Part shown: positions 23,890-36,308 of the stretch, piece after piece
How the letters are laid out: each line of letters opens with the position of its first letter
How positions within the stretch are numbered: position 1 is the first letter of the stretch
NCBI RefSeq assembly: GCF_947623445.1
Contig: NC_135240.1
Location: 9,858,001 to 9,922,000, forward strand
DNA length: 64,000 nucleotides
Direction of reading: 5' to 3'
From: Clavelina lepadiformis
Lineage: Eukaryota; Chordata; Ascidiacea; Aplousobranchia; Clavelinidae
Notes under the pieces: generated by a model
Databases searched by the model: none
Seen by the model: only the letters and a program-made list of their open reading frames with translations
What the model was told of the DNA's origin: nothing
Position numbers and translations under genes: made by a program

Positions 23890-25687
23890 CTTTCACCAAA
23901 AGCAAGGTCTTTTTAGATGGCATTAAAATCAGTAGCAAATAAATAAACCCTTTACACAAAAACAGGTGTTAAGTTTAATGAGTTAAAAGTTAAATTTTCA
24001 GTTTGAACTTGGTTGGTCACCAATGATACATTCTAGTTGGTGTTGTTTTAAGTAATATATATTTGGTATTTACAATCTCTTAAGCTGCTCTTGTTCTAAA
24101 ACATGTTTTTTGTTTAGTAAATGAACCCATTTAGTGATTTCAAATGCTTTCAAGGTTAAATATTTTAACCCTTTAGTTGCCCTGAAGCTTTAACTTGATG
24201 AAGTTTGATATCAAATCCAACACCCATTAAAAACTTTAAAAATGTTACTGCACAATACCAAATAATACTGAGGATTGAAAGGTTTTATTTACTGAAGAAA
24301 ACCTTCGATGGCCGTATTGTATTGTGCTTAAAACATGCAAGAATAATGTAACCAAATGATAAACATGAATAAAGGTTAACACGATTTTAATGTGCGTTAT
24401 TTATTCCTTTTCAAAATCAAACAAGGGTAACAACGAAACAGTTCACTTAGAATGTAACTCAAATAAAGCGTTCATAATCATGTCACTAACTGCTCGCTTT
24501 TTGATCATAAGTGTAGGAAAGTTTGAAGCACATGCAGCCCACAGGAAGCAGACAGATGCCAAAATTTATCTATTTAACTTTTTTTCAATCGCATGGCTCA
24601 CACATAAATTTCCTTTACTACAAAACAGGAGCATCCTAGCACAAATGTTCCATATTTGTAAAACCTGTACCAGATTCCTGCCTTCTTTAGCAGATTACTT
24701 GCTTATTATCCAACAAATGGCCTCACAAACACGGCTATTGCAAAATTATTTATTTCACGGTAAATAGATTATATTACACTACCGATAACTCAAATTGCCA
24801 GTACAGGAAACATGTCGTTTCTATGTACATCTACAGTCACACCCACGTGAACTCCCCTTTGTGTATACCATGGCAGCCCATAAATTTCATTAAGAATGTC
24901 ACATATGAAGTGTTAGCCATTTCTTTTCCCTAGACCAGTCTATTTCAACCAAAACTTAACGCAACTCAAAACGTATTTCAACATAGTGTCTAAGACATTC
25001 AAAAAAACTATATTTCACTTCGTTAGTAGCAATAGCTGCATGTGAGCAAAATATACTTATAGGCCCCCATCAGTGCAATCCAAGTGACCCAAGGTTTAAG
25101 AAACACTATACTTGATACAAAAAGAATGAAATACTGTTTTTTCAAACTGTATTGACGGAGTATGCTTTCAATAGCTTCTGTTTCGACGAGATTGTCGCCA
25201 ACTAAGTTTTACATCATCAACATCATCATTATAGAACTTAGTTTAATCCCGTTATTAGCATATGCAAACGATGGCATGAATAATGATGATGCTAGGATAT
25301 TTGCTCCTTTCGCTTGTCAGAAAAGCATTGAAATGCGTTTGGCCACTTGCAAACATGTCCATATGTTTGACACACTTTAATGTTGAATAATAGTATGACA
25401 CACTCTGAAAAGATCAATCGGAAGTGAAATAAAAACAAATATACCACAAAATATACGAACAGAATAACTTTGCAAAATTAAGTAATTCATTTTTAGCTTT
25501 ATCCAGAGATTAAAAGAACATTAAAATGTTTGAAAATATATGATTCGAATGACCTATTTTCATTCATTTCAAAAACATATACATGAGTTTACCAGTTTTT
25601 CAAGCATTGCAAAATAATAAACTAAGATACACAATGTGGCATAGACAGCAACTCAGTGATATGCATCATGAGGTGTGTACTACCAGT
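23890..25687. other. Spacer between the two LACTB genes
   Basis: Holds the promoter of paralogue B and the 3' flank of paralogue A. The longest frame (24390-24767, +, 125 codons) has no known motif and no clear start context; I do not call it a gene. A possible weak hAT-like tip near 25090-25112 was not accepted. Confidence 0.4.
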
Positions 25688-28600
25688 CTAATCTGATCTG
25701 AGGTTTTTATCAAATTCCTGCGCTAGATCTCGTGCTAGCTGAGTAAGACCAACACTCTGCATGTTTGTGATAATAGCCACAGCAATCCCTTTCACTGCAC
25801 ACTGTTTTTCATTTGAATCCTTATTAACTGAAGTTTGTTGAACATCTGAGTCTGAGTGCAGGGCCAACTTGCAAAGTGAAACTTCGATTTCATTTTCTCT
25901 GTCTGACGTTGATCCTTGGACAGGAATATGGGAGTTTGTATCTGGAAGCAGGAAGAGTATGCTGGATGCTCCAATTGCGCCTCCAGTATGACAAACTTCC
26001 AACTGCCACTTGGGGCAACATCCAAACTGTTCCTTTAGTAAAATAATAAACAGTTATTTTTATGAACTAAGAACACCAAGGCCAAAAATGACACTGATAG
26101 GCACTGAATCCTTCTGCCATAAAAGTGATGTCAGACTTAGACAAAAGATGTGAAAGTGTGAACCCAGTTTTGTAAGTTTATCTCAATGCAATGTATTCTC
26201 TTTACCCCAGATGACGTAATGATTTTATGACCTTGCTTCGAACAATCTTACGTAACAAGTTTTATTACTTTTGAAGAAGCGTTAGAGAAATTAACCAAGA
26301 GAAAAAAAGCACCTGTTTAAACGAGCTTGATGTTTCTATGACCTTGTACGTACTGACAACTTTTGATGCCGTTTATGATTTATGAAACAATAATCTATCT
26401 TGGACATAGCAATTAATGCACAACTTATAAAAGAGATAATAAACACATTTAATTAATCCCCATTGGCTAAACAGCAAAGTACATTGTATTCACGCTTTTA
26501 TTACACCACTTCCTGGGTGCAATTTACATTTGTTGTAGTTAGTCATTAGTTTCTTTATTATCTGCCAACATGTATATATCAAACCGTTTTCCACCTCAAA
26601 AAGTACGAGTTGTCGAGGTCAAGAAAAGGACTAGTCAAGTGTTATAGAGGACATCATATAACCTGATTGTTGTATGCTGAATGTAATCTTTCTAGATGTC
26701 TGTTGAGAATTAATTAAGGCGTTGTCAAGCATGAGTATAACTTATTTGTTAACCTGTTAATATAATCTTTGTCTGTAGTAATAATAATAATACGTGATAA
26801 TTGTGTGTTTTAAGTTGGCTGATGCCTAGAGTTTTCTAGGCTGAATTCGCTCCCGTCTGAGAATAGGTAGACAGATGCGAGTCACAGCTATAGAGGAAGT
26901 ATAGTCATCTCAATACAAAATTAAAATAAACTTGTAAGAAACAGACATATCAGCACTATCGAAAGTGCATTACAAGCTTACCATTACTGGATAAACTTCC
27001 CATCCAAGTCCATAGCTTGCATTTTCATTTAGTTTACTATTTCTTTCTCGTTTACGGTGAACAACTTGATGCCACATTTTGTGAACCTTCACAATTTATT
27101 TTACAAAGTTTACTTTTAGTAGAAAAGCTAATGTTAGCACAGTTTGTGTTTCAGAGACCATTGCAAACTCACAGTTTCAGCTTTCAAAATCCCTGGTGTG
27201 CGGTTTTGTGTCTTTTCCTTATTTTCTTCATTTTCATTATTGTTAGATACATCTGCTTTATACTGTCAAGGCAAAAGTGAGTTAAATTTGTTTGGATTGT
27301 GCTGTACCATTCTGTCATACATGAGCTATAGTGTAATATATTGCCAAGGTGTTTTAACAGGTTCCTACCCATGTAAATCAAGCAGATTTTTGTTCATTTA
27401 CGATAATACATAATGCTCAAGGAGTCTTTGCATACCTGATAGCTGTACATCATGGCATTCCCAAATTTCATAAGGTCGCCAACTGTAGAAAGAAAACCAC
27501 CCCCAGCCCATTTGTACGAGTTGTTCACATACGGAACATTTTCTAATTTTCCGTTCTTTCTTATGTAATACCTTCCAAATAATAGGATGATATGGTTATG
27601 ACCGGAGACAACTTCCCCACTCTGATTAGATGCAAATGAATCGCAGCATTTAGGTCCAAAATATTACCGAATTATACCTTGACCGATTATAGATCAACTT
27701 GTTGTGAACATCAGCATAAGTCTCATTCATTCCAAGACGACGGAAGTTATCTTGCATTAAGGAGAGGAAGTCTCTTCCAGATACTTCTTCTAAGATGGCA
27801 CTAATTAAAGTCCACCCATGGGTGGTATACAAAAACTCTTCTCCTGCATTTTAAACAGATAAGGCAGTTCTGTAAATTTATTGCAGTTAAAAACACTTGG
27901 GGGCGTAATGAAAGAATATATTGTTTTATGTTTAAAAAGAAATATTATAACTTTAACCTGGTTTATATAACAAAGGATCATCCTTAAATAATGCCAAGGC
28001 CTCTGTCACACTGCTGTATTGCTTTGTGATGTAATATTCCGACAATTCAGATTCAATCTTTGGGGGTTTGGGTTTGTCTAAAGTTTTAGAATAATGTCGG
28101 ATTCCACTTAAATGCAACAGCAAGTGCCTCAAAGTAATTGTCACCTGAAACAACATAATCAACCCTATGATGAACAGCAACTTTACAAGTTTGTTAAAGG
28201 ATCGTTTTCTAACCTTTTCACCATTGTAGCTTTTCTCTGGGAAACTTTGCGCATACTCTTGAATATTTTTGTCCAAATCTAATTTGCCCTCTTCCATTAA
28301 CCTTGCAGCAGCCATAGCAGTGAAAGATTTGCTTATACTTGCTACTCTCATCACAGTGGAAGGTGTGCAAGGTACTTTATTTTCCACATCAGCATATCCA
28401 AAACCTGTTTTCGAAAACATGCATCATACTGTTCTGCACTACTATTTAAATTTAAAAGGAGATAGTGGTGAGTTAATAAGGATCTGGCAATACAAACATT
28501 TGAAGTTTACCAAACTGATACAAACTAAAAACTTCCTTATATGAGATTACCTTGTTTCCACACAGTTTTACCATCAACACTCACAGCCACAACCATGCCA

Positions 28601-28866
28601 GGAGCTCCAACTTCTTCCATTTTTTGTGTGACATATTGTTTACTGTTCTGTATTGCGACTTCTAAGTGTTTCTGAAGAAAGGTTGTTTGTTAAATTAAGA
28701 GATAGCACTTGTAAAATCAAATCTATTTTCTTACATCTATCTTTGATTGCTTCTTTTTTTTCTTGTCTTTCTTTTGTTTTACATCGGTAAAACGAAGTGC
28801 CTCGCTGGGGTTTTCACCTCGAATGACAGTTGCAGCTAAAGCTGCAAAAAAGTAGTTAATGCGCAT
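25688..28866 (-). CDS. LACTB: LACTB-like serine beta-lactamase-family protein, paralogue A
   Basis: Same family as the next gene to the left. Exons in gene order: 28735-28866, 28551-28671, 28214-28404, 27958-28144, 27678-27843, 27436-27571, 27173-27262, 26982-27086, 25688-26032; sum 490 residues. Start MRINYFFAALAATVIRGENP, a hydrophobic stretch that could be a mitochondrial signal or anchor, followed by a lysine-rich segment. Motifs: SISK (SxxK) in MRVASISKSF, SGIRHYSKTL, YTTHGW where human and paralogue B have YST, NNSYKWAGGGFLSTVGDL, and the HTGGAIGASS box in the last exon, then TNMQSVGLTQLARDLAQEFD as in vertebrate LACTB. Phases agree at every junction. The tandem layout and shared exon sizes show local duplication. 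The YTT change next to an intact HTGG box contrasts with paralogue B. Confidence 0.93.
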
Positions 28867-28953
28867 CTTTTACAACCTGTACAAAAACAGCAAAGAATCT
28901 TATAGATTAAATCCGATAAGCTATGAGTGGAATCTGAAAAAGGGTCTAGTATA

Positions 28954-29031
28954 CAAGTGCACAACCAGATGACATTACAATTTTAGTAGCTGGGATCTTG
29001 TATAAAAAGGCATCCAATGGTTGTGCACTTG
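28954..29031. repeat. Perfect 14-bp inverted repeat
   Basis: CAAGTGCACAACCA at 28954-28967 and its exact reverse complement at 29018-29031, 50 bases apart. It lies 88 bases upstream of the LACTB-A start codon. It may be a tiny MITE remnant or a hairpin; nothing else is known. Confidence 0.8.
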
Positions 29032-29138
29032 CCATTTTGTAGAAGTGATTACAGTTACACGTAGCCTACCGGCATATAATTTAGTATAGTTTGATTTTAA
29101 TTTCCCACCTTGGAAATTTACTTATTAATTTAACTCCA

Positions 29139-29290
29139 GTTTAACCTAAGAACTTAAATTTTTGTTGCATATATAGCCTACCTTTTTTGTCCGAACGGTC
29201 TACCTTAACCGCCTACCTTTAATCACCAGCCTTTTGATTACTGGATGCTGTGACCGGGTGACCTTACGTCGATCTGCTTCGATTCAGTAC
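29139..29290 (+). repeat. Possible partial copy of the CTAACC dispersed repeat
   Basis: Shares the order 'TTTTTGTTGCATA ... TACC ... AACCGCCTACCTTTAA ... TGCTGTGACC' with the better copies at 35450, 45296 and 63785. Diverged, and only the right part of the repeat is present. Confidence 0.4.
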
Positions 29291-30143
29291 TAGGCTAGAC
29301 CTAGTCATTTGACAAACAAACCTTCACAACACCTTTATTAGGGAAACAACCTAAAAGAAAATAGAAACAAATGATATTTTTATTCATAGATGTCTTATAT
29401 ATAGAAACAGTGATTGGTCCGCTCGTGGTGTTGGTGATTAGTAACTAGTTTAATACTATTTAATAATAAAAAACAGTCGAGAAAGAACTAATTTCAACGT
29501 ACTTTTATCAATACATTTATTTAAATTGCTATCACGTAGCCAAAACGATTCCAGGGAAATGGATACTAAAAGTAATAGAAAATTCGTAAAACAACCTTTA
29601 TGCTACTTGCTGGACCGGAAACATAATTGTTGAAGTTGTTCGAGTTTTTACACTCAAACATGTGCTGACGTATCGCAACGCGTAATGTTTTATTTTATGG
29701 TAATTAGAAAAGTTAAACATTTAAGTATTCACCCAAAAAACCTGCAAATGTTTAGAGATCCTTTGTTGCTAACGACTGCGATTCCTGCAGTCTCGCCTTA
29801 GCGTCATAAAGCATTATTTATGTATGTTTTTACCCTAGAAACAAAAAGAGTGATAAAATCGTAAGTTGGTGCAAAGTTATTCTCTATAGGTGTCGGCGTA
29901 TTAAAAACAATTACAATATGTTCTCAGCGATCATTATTTGGGTTTCCTGTTTCCTCTTCCAGCGAACAGATTGAAACAAAAAAAGAACTCCGCATAACAA
30001 TGTTTCGACATTTTTGTATGGTTTTGCAAAAGCAGCAGATAGTTGTATAATCGTATGCATTTAGTAGGTTTATACGTTAAACATTTCTTGTTTAGTAGGT
30101 TATGAGCTGAAGTATAAAAAATACTGATCCAAATTGACTGAAG

Positions 30144-31675
30144 ATGGAGAGGATTGCGATTATTAGTGTAGGTCTCGTGGTTTGGATGAATGGAATTGGT
30201 TTTTACCTGGCAGCAATGCTTACTGACTTTTGGATGGTGGCCGAGTCAGATAGGTCTGGTGGGAGTGTGGGCCTCTTCAAATCTTGTGGTCCAAATCCTA
30301 ACGACGCCTTTTGCAATAATCAAAGTAGATTAACTTGTCGAGTTTTTTTAATGATATGACTAAATTTAAATATTAAATTATCGTAATATGAAAGAGTTGT
30401 AAACGTGCCTCATATTGTTAACCCGAACCCGAAACAAGCCCCAACCCGGCCCGAACCGAAAATTTAGGCTACTTGAGGCCGGAGTTAGACCCGAAATTTA
30501 ATTTCCTGAATTAATCAAAGTCATCTTTTGATGCCATTATTTGACTGCCATCATTTTCTAAGTTGCGCTTTGCTGTATGCGAGAGGTTTTTAGCATCCTG
30601 ATCTTGTAAAGAAAGTGAACTTACAACGCAAATGTGGCAGAGTGTGAGTATAAATTCGGGCCTGAACACGACTCGAAAAGCCCGGCAACTCTGATTAGGC
30701 TCGACTCAAATAAGATAATAGTAAATGTGCCAACGAAAGTAGAACTCCGGTCAAAGGTGCATATTTTGATAGCAAATAAAACTTTTTTGGAAAAAAGCAA
30801 CCAACCAGACTAAATTTAAGACAGTTCTGAGTTCTAACTAATGGAAAGCCACACCACAAAGCGTCGTGTGACGTCAGCAAATTTTATAAAGTTACGCATA
30901 ATTGACTTGACTCGAGTCATAATTTAAGTTGACTTGAGTTAAACATCCACTTGACTTGACCTATTCAAGTTAGAAAAAATGACGCCTTTACAACTTTGCT
31001 TTATTTGTTTCATACTTCTTGATACATATTAATATTATTAATAGAGTATTCATTTTCTTAAGTACGGTTCATGTACGTATGCTTACACAAGCACATTACA
31101 GATTCACCACTTTTTTATTTTTTTACAAAATTTTCCGATTTTTCAGGTTGGGACCCAAACGAAATTACACTTACAATATTTCTACCGCGCATAATTATGC
31201 TCCTGGCTGGAGGGTTACTTGGTATTGGAATGGTTAGTGGTTTGTTTGGACTGTTGAGCAGAAAGCATGCTTTTTTTGTTGGTGAGAGAGTTCTAGACGT
31301 TTTTGCAGGTAAAATCAACTAGTTTTAAACGTGTTTTTTAAACTGTGGTCTTGCTTTACCGCGTTCAACTTTCACCAAGATTACAGATTTCCTTATCCTT
31401 CAAAACAAACAGGCCTACATACAAAAGTTTTACTTCTAATTAAGTTGTTACTAATAGCTGTCAGTCTACAGAACATTCCTGATGTTTTAACAGGCCTACT
31501 CATCTTTGTTGCTTGCGGTGCGTTTACTGGGCTTCACATCAAGGACGTCACCAAAGGCGGTCCATTCTTTATTTACACTTACCATTTTTCTTTTTACATG
31601 GCGTGGATATCAGGAATCATGCTTGTCATTTCTGGCGTGATTGGTGTCTTTGCAAGAAACCAAGATACAGACTAA
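30144..31675 (+). CDS. Claudin/PMP22-like four-TM protein 1
   Basis: Three exons: 30144-30324, 31147-31308, 31494-31675; 174 residues. Four hydrophobic segments: residues about 3-27 (from IAIISVGLVVWM), 72-95 (IIMLLAGGLLGIGMVSGLFG), 112-127 (GLLIFVACGAFTGLH) and 145-168 (FYMAWISGIMLVISGVIGVF). The first extracellular loop has W, then GLFKSC and a second Cys nine residues later, the W-GLW-C-C signature of the claudin/PMP22/EMP family with Phe for Trp. Both introns are phase 1. Members act in cell junctions or as membrane adaptors; which applies here cannot be told. It heads a tandem group of three. Confidence 0.82.
30419..30690. repeat. Possible MITE with CCCGAA ends in claudin-like gene 1 intron 1
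   Basis: The left side (near 30420-30475) is rich in CCCGAACCCG motifs; the right side (30655-30690) has the inverse, reading CAGAGTTGCCGGGCTTTTCG on the minus strand, a hAT-like tip. The interior is not coding. The left tip is not cleanly defined. Confidence 0.45.
30897..30995. repeat. Short CTCGAGTCA-rich repeat, copy
   Basis: Repeats of ACTTGACTCGAGTCA and ACTTGAGTTA, ending in GACGCCTTTACAAC. Similar words are in the hAT element at 53245-53629 and in 49497-49610. Confidence 0.5.
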
Positions 31676-33885
31676 AAACTGTTGCAAACTTGACCTACTT
31701 GTGAATATTATATTAACGAAAACGTCAGTATTCAGTGTTAATGTAATTTTCGAAAAAGAATCATTGATGAAGTTGACACGCATGCTTTGCATTTAAATGT
31801 GTTACTTTGCAAATGTATAATATATTGTGTCGTATGTAATCAATTTATTGTCATAATTTGGTAGTAAAGGCACAAACAACCAATAGACCAGTCGTCTACA
31901 AGGTGCACATAAATAAGGTTATACGAGTATAACAGCTCTGCTTATCCATTTACACTGGATAAAAACGTTTACGTTTTACGAAGGGAGTCCGCCACCAATA
32001 AGCTGAACAATTGACGTCAATTCGTGACGTACGTGTAAAGCTAGACATATCATGAAGCCCGCTATGTTTTTGTAACGAAACTCGTAGGCAAAGAATTGGG
32101 TGCGGTTGATAGCTTGTAAGCACAATGCAGCCTCCTTACAGTATGGGATTTTGCTTAATTTTATGACATTGGATTAATTTAAGTTGTGATCTGCGCGAAC
32201 ACAGATATATTTCCGCCCTTCTGTGATTATCACGCGACAGATGTGGTGATGATGATATAGTGAAGTTATTTTTATTTCTTAGACAGCGTTGTTGTAGTGT
32301 GTGTAATACTTCAATTTAATATAAAGAACTAGTTTTTTGAAATCTTATTATGCAAAACAGATTTCATTATGTTAATAATAAACTTCATTATTATAGCAAC
32401 ATAATGATAGCCTATAAATCAAAGGCTGATAGCGCTTTCTATGGAAGCGAGATTTAAGGAAAGTCCATGTTGAAAAAGAGTTTAAATGTTTTACATGACG
32501 CCTTCGTGTTGGCAATTAGAGAGTGGTGTTTCAGTTCTAGTCCAATTTCCGCAATAGTTGAAGCAAGTATCACATGATATTAAATACGTCACAGTACTAA
32601 GCGTCATGTTTTCCGCCTCCGGCTCATTTCGAATTTATTATTGTAAGCAAAATGAAGCTTACAGGTCTGTAGTTATAAACTATGGCGTTCGTTGTATGAT
32701 GCTGAGGTAGGCATACGTCATGGTTTGAAGTTGTAACTTGTAACTGAATTTTTGGGTAACTATTACAACAGCAGCCAAGCCTAGATTATTTGACGTATCA
32801 GCTCTTTCAGCAGAGAAGAAATAGAATCAAAAGGTGGTAACGTAGCTAGAATATGAGCAAATTATACAGGGTTAACTATAGCCTGCGTAGTGTCAAATAG
32901 CAACTTTAAACAGATTCGAATAAATGTAGATGAATAACTTACTAACTTGCGAAACTTCACTTCATATTAAAACTTGATAAAATTCCATTATATTAAATCG
33001 TAGTATGAAATCAAAGCTGAAAAGTATTCAAACCATTCGTGATTGGTGCCCGTTATTGGAACCCGTTTAGTTATACCTTTTTGAAACGTTTTTGTACCCG
33101 ATTTTTTAATGACAGTTGCAGCTATGTTATGAAATCAACCTTCAAAATGATTACGTATCGTGCTATAGTGCAGCATTTAATTGTGTACTTTTTAGTCTAT
33201 GCTGTTGTTACAGTTTTACTGGAAGAACTACTTCGCTTCTGGGAATCCAAAAAAGGATAGAATATTGTTAAAATAAACTCTATGAAATCACGTTTGAGGA
33301 AGCGCATCAGGCACAACATTTTTTCGAAACTGGTTGCTGACATAACACGTTTTTTGCAATGAAAATGCTACTATTAGTAGAAACAATGTGATTAAAAGTA
33401 GTTTATAAAATGTTACGCTTATCGAACCATTGCAACCAAAACAGCTATATCGGAACTACAACACATTTCGTTTTATTGACTAATCAGCTATGAGCTATGC
33501 GCTATTTTTGATGCTGTTCGAAACTATTTTAGTTTGAAGCTATTTTTCACAGTTTTTTGTTAACATAAGTTCCTAAGTTAAATATTTTATTAACATAGTG
33601 CCCTAAACATATGTCCTCAGTTTAGCTTATAATCTAATTGTCACTTTAATTAAGCCATATATGGCTAAAATAAACTTTTTGCATCTCCATTCTCTTATCC
33701 AAACCGCTATTTAAGAGCGCAATAAGCTGCCTGATTTATGTCGGCCTACTTATACGCCGAAATATTCACTTTTATTTTTAGTCATATGAAAATATGTTTT
33801 GCTTAGAGTGTTTAGACGCAAAATTGTATTAAGTTTTGATATATATTATATAACTTCACAAGTTGAACCGATATTAATCGACAGT
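31676..33885. other. Spacer between claudin-like genes 1 and 2
   Basis: No exon recognised. A TGACGTCA word at 32012-32019, followed by TGACGT, could bind CREB-type factors but may be chance. An open frame at 33039-33260 has a hydrophobic middle but no partner exon. Confidence 0.4.
33513..33772 (+). repeat. CTAACC dispersed repeat, copy 1
   Basis: Contains GTTCGAAACTATTTT, AGCTATTTTTCACAG, an AACATAGTGCCCTAAAC block, AACTTTTTGCATCTCCATTC and GCGCAATAAGCTGCCTGATT, in the same order as the copies at 35450, 45296 and 63785 (reverse). No coding frame. Confidence 0.7.
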
Positions 33886-35109
33886 ATGGGTCGTAAAATT
33901 GTCCTTGCCCTTGCTCTGCTGTTCTGGATGGTTGCTGCCGCGCTTTATTTGACAGCCATGCTCACTGATTCCTGGTCAAGAATTGAAATCCCAGCAATTA
34001 GTTTATTAGACACAAGTGACGTTTCGGTTCAAACTAATGGTCTTTTCAAGACTTGTGTTAACGTCTTTTTTGGCATAACATGCACTAACCAAGGTAAGAT
34101 GAAATACTCATAAAGTACAAAATTATATTAAAATTACAGCAAACGTGAGAAAAAACAGAAAAACATTTGCATTAATAAAAATACTGAAGTATTGGCACCA
34201 ACTTGTAGTCGTTTTGAATTACATGAAATTGCTGAAAGCAATAATGCAGATAGACAAAGGATTTTATATAGACGCTAACAAACAACTACAGTTCATGCTG
34301 TTTCGGGCTTATACTTTTTTATCCGACCAATAAGCTGTGAATTGAACACAAACAAGTTTGTGCAGTGACTTTATATTAACTGTATTATACTATCTATATA
34401 CTGCATTAATACAATACATTGCAAAACTCGTTAAAAATTTAAAAACCACTGTTTACCATTCTAATAATCTTCTTCATTTTCATTATTTGCCGGGTTATTG
34501 TAGGTGTCTTGTACATCGTAAATTTACATTATGGTTAGAAAAATATTACCGTCATAAAGTTATATTATTTGCAATCAAGGGTGGAATCCAGATGAAGTTC
34601 CAACTGCAATTTTCATTCCTCGCATCATAATGCTTGCCGCCGGAGCGTTGGTTGCACTCGGGCTCTTGTTTGGTATTGTTGGACTTTGTGCAAGCCAATC
34701 CTGTCCGGTTATAACTGAAGGTGTATTGGGCATTGTGGGAGGTAGGTCGGGTTTAAGTTAGATTGACAGAAGTCTTCAATTTATTGGTTTGTTTACGGAC
34801 TTTATTCTAATACTTTCTCATCACGTAGCAACGCATAAATACAATATTTATACTATATGTGTTTTGTTTGTACAATAACATATTCTCTCATGACGTTTAA
34901 TGCAAACTTTTATTTCATTTTCAGGTCTGTTAGTTTTTGCTGCCTGTGGTACCTACACTGCATTGAACATTTCCAATAATCAGCTAGTCGACGCATTTAC
35001 AGATAACACATTTCAATATTCGTTTTACTTGGCATGGGTTTCAGGATTGATGTTCATTATAGCTGGAGTGTGTGACATCATCGCAGGAAAATCACAAAGC
35101 CACTACTGA
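33886..35109 (+). CDS. Claudin/PMP22-like four-TM protein 2
   Basis: Exons 33886-34093, 34580-34741, 34925-35109; 184 residues. Start chosen at MGRKIVLALALLFWM, which matches the N-termini of its neighbours; an in-frame upstream ATG at 33799 is less likely. Four hydrophobic segments, loop signature W...GLFKTC...C, and IFIPRIIMLAAGALVALG opening TM2. The middle exon is 162 bases, as in the other two genes, and both introns are phase 1. The first extracellular loop is the longest of the three (about 15 residues more than in gene 3). Confidence 0.83.
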
Positions 35110-35449
35110 AACTGTTGGTTGTCTGTACTGGTAAATTCTCGATTTGGAGGCGAAACTGTTTGTTGGAGAGTTACTAAATAATGAAACGATGCTTATAGAT
35201 CAAACCCCCACTATATGCGTTAGATATAGATTTTTAGTATCATGCGCTCAAGTATCGCAATGCGTTCTGTATAGATTTAAGCATAGTCTTTTGTGGCTTG
35301 CAAGTGAAACATAAGTATAACACAAACTAATACTTATACATTGTAATTCATTTTATGAAAAATTTTATACTATAAAATAGACCTACCATTTTATAGTACA
35401 CGTTTCGACATTTCGTGCTTGCTTAAAATAGATTTTAGCTAAAATAAAA

Positions 35450-35705
35450 GGCTGCCACTATTTCACAGGAAACAAATCGCATGTTCAAAGCTATTTTTCA
35501 TGGTTTCTTGATATCCTAACTTAAATATTATAACATAGTAACTTAAACCTAACCTAAATCTATACCTTCTAATCTAAATCTAACTCCAACGAAACTTAAG
35601 TAGCTAAAATCAACTTTTTGCATACCCACTCTCCTAACCTAACCGCCTATCTTTAACAACAAGCTGCATGACCTATATACGGTGAAATAGTCCCTTTAAA
35701 AATAA
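35450..35705 (+). repeat. CTAACC dispersed repeat, copy 2
   Basis: Begins near GGCTGCCACTATTTCACAGG and continues with ATTATAACATAGTAACTTAA, ACCTAACCTAAATCTA, AACTTTTTGCATACCCACTC, AACCTAACCGCCTATCTTTA and ACGGTGAAATAGTCCCTTT. This is the most complete copy of the family in the window, about 250 bp. Confidence 0.75.
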
Positions 35706-36281
35706 TATTCTAAACCCATTTTTTGCATAATAACGTGGCCGAATCACATTTAATACCCGAATACTTACAAACGCAGTCCGACATTTGAACACATGACACC
35801 GTGCAGCATACCGTTTAGTGTAAATAGTAAACATTGCTTTTTTATTGAAGTGTAGTTAAACGTTTTAGTTGAAGCTCTCTACCTTACTATAAAGAAAGTT
35901 TAATCAACCAATACATTTTTACTTGCGTCATAACATTTTTTGTAAAATCATTGGAAAATTTTGTTTAAATCTTTATATAATTGTTTATCTGTGTATGTAC
36001 TGGGATACTTAAAACGTACAATTTACTGTTGGTGTAGCAACACATTCTGGAGTTTCACTTATATATACGTCTTTATATTACTGTTGATGCCTTGCTTGAT
36101 TCCATTCTGGATGTCTCTTGTGTAAAAAATCACGTGCAATACATTTCCATTGCATTGCTTGCATTAAATGTGTGAACAACGTTGATTCTTCGTATACAAT
36201 ATTTCGCAATCGCTATGAAATTATGCACGTGATGTTTCAGGAATTCTTCCTCCCCTTCGGCGGTCATCAGTTCCTTTGTCG

Positions 36282-36308
36282 ATATATATATATATATATA
36301 TATATATA
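36282..36308. repeat. AT dinucleotide microsatellite
   Basis: Uninterrupted alternating AT of about 27 bases. Confidence 0.9.

Larger units (their letters stand above)
28867..30143. other. Spacer between LACTB-A and the claudin-like cluster
   Basis: Divergent promoters of LACTB-A (-) and claudin-like gene 1 (+) must lie here. Besides the two repeats listed separately nothing is recognised. Confidence 0.4.

Noticed and set aside
24934-25112. Possible hAT MITE (CAGTCTATTTCAACC against a reversed CCAAGGTTTAAGAAACACT)
   Set aside because: The tips agree too poorly and no 8-bp duplication is present.
32012-32030. TGACGTCA followed by TGACGT, a CRE-like pair
   Set aside because: Not near any recognised start and expected by chance at this length, so mentioned only in the spacer entry.
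33039-33260. 73-codon frame with a hydrophobic stretch between claudin-like genes 1 and 2
   Set aside because: It lacks the claudin signature and any partner exon.
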